From the NCBI RefSeq assembly GCF_900166965.1, contig NZ_FUZI01000001.1, positions 186,001 to 250,000 on the forward strand: a DNA stretch of 64,000 bases, written 5' to 3'. This document shows, piece after piece, positions 61,618 to 64,000 of the stretch. Position 1 is the stretch's first letter, and every line of letters begins with the position of its first letter. The translations under genes and the position numbers were made by a program. The notes under the pieces are model-generated. The model did no database searches, was not told the origin of the DNA, and worked only from the letters and a program-made list of their open reading frames with translations. The DNA comes from Photobacterium piscicola (GTDB lineage Bacteria; Pseudomonadota; Gammaproteobacteria; Enterobacterales; Vibrionaceae).

Positions 61618-63845
61618 GATTTATTACTTTGTTGCTGCTCGGCTCTTTGCTGTGCTTGCAACATTAATTGGGCTCGAATTAACTCCGCTGTATCGTTAGG
61701 TACTTGCTCAAGTTTTTTCAATATAGGATTACTAACTGAAAGTACTTGTTGCTGATCACCATTTGGTTTGCCTTGCTGCATCGTTATCGCTGATGGTTGC
61801 TGAACTTTACCATCTTGTTTTTGTTGCTTATTTTTCTGTTGAGCCTGTTGAGCCTGTTGAGCCTGTTGAGCCTGTTGAGCCTGTTGGCTTAGTGCTTGTT
61901 TTGCATTGTGTTCAGCTTGCTGTTTCTTTTCTGCCGCACTCATTGACGGTTGTTTTTCTTCTTTTCCAGCCTGTTGTTGTGTACTGTCTTGTCCTTGTTG
62001 TCCTTGTTGTCCTTGTTGTCCTTGTTGTCCTTGTTGTCCTTGTTGTCCTTGCTGACCTTGTTGCTGCTGTTGGTCTTTATTACCTTGCTGACTTTGTTGT
62101 TGCTGTTGGTCTTTATTGCCTTGCTGACCTTGTTGCTGCTGTTGGTCTTTATTACCTTGCTGACTTTGTTGTTGCTGTTGGTCTTTATTGCCTTGCTGAC
62201 CTTGTTGCTGCTGTTGGTCTTTATTGCCTTGCTGACCTTGTTGTTGCTGTTGGTCTTTATTGCCTTGCTGACCTTGTTGTTGCTGTTGGTCTTTATTACC
62301 TTGCTGACCTTGTTGCTGCTGTTGGTCTTTATTGCCTTGCTGACCTTGTTGTTGCTGTTGGTCTTTATTGCCTTGCTGACCTTGTTGTTGCTGCTGGTCT
62401 TTATTGCCTTGCTGACCTTGTTGCTGCTGTTGGTCTTTATTGCCTTGTTGACCTTGTTGACCTTGTTGACCTTTTTCTCCTGATTGTTGCTTGTTTTCCT
62501 GCTTGTTTTTTTGCTGTTGTTTCTGCTTTTCAGCTTGCTCAACAATAGCTAGATTTTTTTTAGCATCAGCAAAGTCAGGTTGTTGTTTTAACAGCTTTTC
62601 ATAAGTTGCTGCTGCTTGTTTATAATCACCTTTTTGAGCATAAGCATTACCAAGATTATATTGTGAGGTTGGATCTTGTAACGGCTTTAATGTCTCTATC
62701 GCTTGTTCATACTGCTTGGCTTTATATTCAGCAATGCCTTTCCATTGTGGTGACGTAAAATCTTGAGCTGCTTGTTTATAATTACCATCAGTAAATGTTT
62801 CATATGCTTGGCGGTTAGTGTTTGTCCATGGACTTGCTTGAGCATGGTCGATGGGCACTATAATAAACATTGCAGCTAAAACAATACCGCGACGAAAGCC
62901 CAATAGCGCCAATAATAGTAATGGAATAATTAACCAGAAACCGCCATTTAGACGTTCTTGCAGCTCTTTTTCATGGCCTTTTTTACCATTATCTAATGGT
63001 TTTGCTGTGAAGTTAGCAATAGCATTAACATCATTATCGGTTGTTTGTGCCATTTGTAATATGCCTCCAGTGCTGTCAGTAATTGACATCAGTGTATTGA
63101 TATCAATTTTACTGATCACCGGTGTGCCATTTTCTGATAATAAACTGCCATCAGGAAGTTGAATTGGAGCACCTGCAACGGTTCCCATTGCCAGAATAGA
63201 AACGCGATAGTGAGTACCTTTGAGATCGGCTAATGCCTGCTTAGCGATAGCCTTTGTCATTCCATCGGTCATTAAAATAATATCACCAGTGTTATGACCC
63301 GCTTGTTTCAGTAGCCTGATCGCTTCAGCAATACCTGTGGCAGCATTATTTCCCGCAATAGGCATAACATCGGGTGATAAGCTTGGAATTAAATTACGTA
63401 ACGTACTGCTGTCAGTGGTGAGTGGGCTAACTTCATAGCCATCGCCCGCAAAAGCGACTAAACCAGTGCTGCCTTCTTTCCAGCTCGGTAACATATCTAA
63501 AGCTTTAAATCTTTCTTGGGTTAAGCGATTAGGTTTTATATCCGTGGCATACATTGATTGTGACATATTCATCACGAGCACTCGTGCGCCACTAAGGTTA
63601 TAAGCTGGCAGTTTTACTTTTTGCCAGCTAGGTCCTGCCATAGCAACAACCGCAATAAGCCAACCTAATGCTAATAAAGCTATAGGCCATATTTTTGGCT
63701 GTTGTTGTGTTAAACCCAATTTTTGCGCAAGGTGGGGTGCAATTAAGCCTGAATGCTGCGCTTTACCTTTTAACCATGGCAGAACAATGATCAAGGGAAT
63801 GAATGCAGCAAACCACAATGGGTGCATAAAGGTAAAATCAGCCAT
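61611..63845 (-). CDS. BatB-BatC fusion (VWA plus TPR) with long Gln-rich repeats
   Basis: 744 residues: N-terminal membrane segments (about 7-25 and 52-72), a VWA domain (about 85-270), another membrane segment (about 310-335), TPR repeats (about 360-440, with YNLGNAYAQKGDYKQAA), then a low-complexity tail. The MIDAS start is NMSQS (VMNMSQSM, about 92-99) instead of DxSxS, so metal binding may be lost. The tail has 11 copies of a 12-residue GNKDQQQQQGQQ-type unit. Elsewhere batB and batC are separate genes. The start overlaps the batA stop by 8 bp. Confidence 0.85.
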   Translation of the reverse strand: MADFTFMHPLWFAAFIPLIIVLPWLKGKAQHSGLIAPHLAQKLGLTQQQPKIWPIALLALGWLIAVVAMAGPSWQKVKLPAYNLSGARVLVMNMSQSMYATDIKPNRLTQERFKALDMLPSWKEGSTGLVAFAGDGYEVSPLTTDSSTLRNLIPSLSPDVMPIAGNNAATGIAEAIRLLKQAGHNTGDIILMTDGMTKAIAKQALADLKGTHYRVSILAMGTVAGAPIQLPDGSLLSENGTPVISKIDINTLMSITDSTGGILQMAQTTDNDVNAIANFTAKPLDNGKKGHEKELQERLNGGFWLIIPLLLLALLGFRRGIVLAAMFIIVPIDHAQASPWTNTNRQAYETFTDGNYKQAAQDFTSPQWKGIAEYKAKQYEQAIETLKPLQDPTSQYNLGNAYAQKGDYKQAAATYEKLLKQQPDFADAKKNLAIVEQAEKQKQQQKNKQENKQQSGEKGQQGQQGQQGNKDQQQQQGQQGNKDQQQQQGQQGNKDQQQQQGQQGNKDQQQQQGQQGNKDQQQQQGQQGNKDQQQQQGQQGNKDQQQQQGQQGNKDQQQQQSQQGNKDQQQQQGQQGNKDQQQQQSQQGNKDQQQQQGQQGQQGQQGQQGQQGQQGQQGQDSTQQQAGKEEKQPSMSAAEKKQQAEHNAKQALSQQAQQAQQAQQAQQAQQKNKQQKQDGKVQQPSAITMQQGKPNGDQQQVLSVSNPILKKLEQVPNDTAELIRAQLMLQAQQRAEQQQSNKSW
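62060..62460. repeat. 36-bp tandem repeat within the BatB-BatC gene
   Basis: Eleven units of 36 bp encode GNKDQQQQQGQQ (two carry S instead of G). They are flanked by 9-bp CTTGTTGTC-type units encoding QQG. The high similarity between units implies recent expansion and probable length variation between strains. Confidence 0.9.
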
Positions 63846-64000
63846 GACGTTTCCTCATGAAAGCGATGATAACGGATAAAAGCAATGCTAACGCTAATGG
63901 ATAACGGAATAGCTCATCACGTGGTCGCCACGTTTGTTGAGCATTATTAACGGGTTGAAGTTTATTGATCACATCGTAAATTTTTTCTAACTGTTGTGGA
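63838..64000 (-). CDS. C-terminal end of BatA-like VWA protein (partial)
   Basis: The reading frame enters from the window edge and ends at the TGA overlapping the next gene's start (ATGGCTGA). The last about 53 residues include QQLEKIYDVINKLQPV and a C-terminal membrane helix (YPLALALLLSVIIAFM), as in BatA. It is the upstream gene of the bat operon. Confidence 0.75.
   Translation of the reverse strand, partial: PQQLEKIYDVINKLQPVNNAQQTWRPRDELFRYPLALALLLSVIIAFMRKRHG

Noticed and set aside
61763..62548. Long plus-strand and alternate minus-strand ORFs opposite the Gln-rich repeat
   Set aside because: They arise because a 36-bp repeat has no stop codons in several frames; they lack start signals and the protein is low-complexity.

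Overview
AT-rich gammaproteobacterial chromosome, most likely Vibrionaceae and probably Photobacterium. The evidence is guaC, sstT and bat genes, a DUF2999 gene, a yibI-yibH pair, an M66 protease and Vibrio-type attC sites. I could not confirm the genus by a search. The centre of the window is a complete CRISPR-associated Tn7-like transposon (type I-F3 CAST), 31,741 bp long (19485-51225). It has TGT...ACA ends, three TnsB-type sites at each end and a perfect 5-bp target duplication (CTATT). It sits just downstream of guaC.

Layout. 1-9.7 kb holds a phage tail-fibre-like gene cut by the window edge, a secreted M66 (StcE-like) metalloprotease, DUF2999, a shortened MOSC protein, and an ArsR/BigR-type regulator with two YeeE/YedE sulfur-transport half-proteins. 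9.8-18.7 kb holds a zinc-ribbon protein and a type I restriction-modification operon (hsdM-hsdS-DUF1016 nuclease-hsdR-YgjP peptidase) beside an AbiE-like remnant. 18.8-19.48 kb holds an integrase fragment, two 140-bp direct repeats and the original guaC terminator. 19.5-51.2 kb is the CAST. 51.2-64 kb holds guaC, an AraC-type regulator, yibI-yibH, a CPA2 antiporter, sstT and a bat operon (batD, a BatB-BatC fusion, end of batA).

The CAST. tnsA-tnsB-tnsC lie at the guaC-proximal right end. tniQ-cas8/5-cas7-cas6 lie in a minus-strand operon that begins with a winged-helix-like gene and an SF2 helicase, divergent from a small Xre repressor gene. A two-spacer array follows cas6. Beyond a terminator lies a separate private guide: a 32-nt spacer between two diverged repeats. 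It matches the 3' end of guaC with seven mismatches, and all seven fall on guaC wobble positions. The matched site lies about 46 bp from the insertion, as expected for I-F3 homing. A 12-bp palindrome (GGATTATARTCC) overlaps the -10 element of both the xre/cas-operon promoter and the private-guide promoter, which suggests one Xre switch for both. No cas1, cas2/3 or integron integrase is present.

Cargo. It is defence-rich: a Gabija pair with a third small membrane gene, a CHAT protease with a coiled coil, a RuvC-like/kinase/small-ORF trio, a 1000-aa helicase with a nuclease-like C-terminus, an HsdR-N protein, and NERD and PLD nucleases. Much of it is arranged as integron-like cassettes ending in attC-like sites and bounded by recurring constant segments. 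The cargo therefore looks assembled by cassette capture and then moved by RNA-guided transposition.
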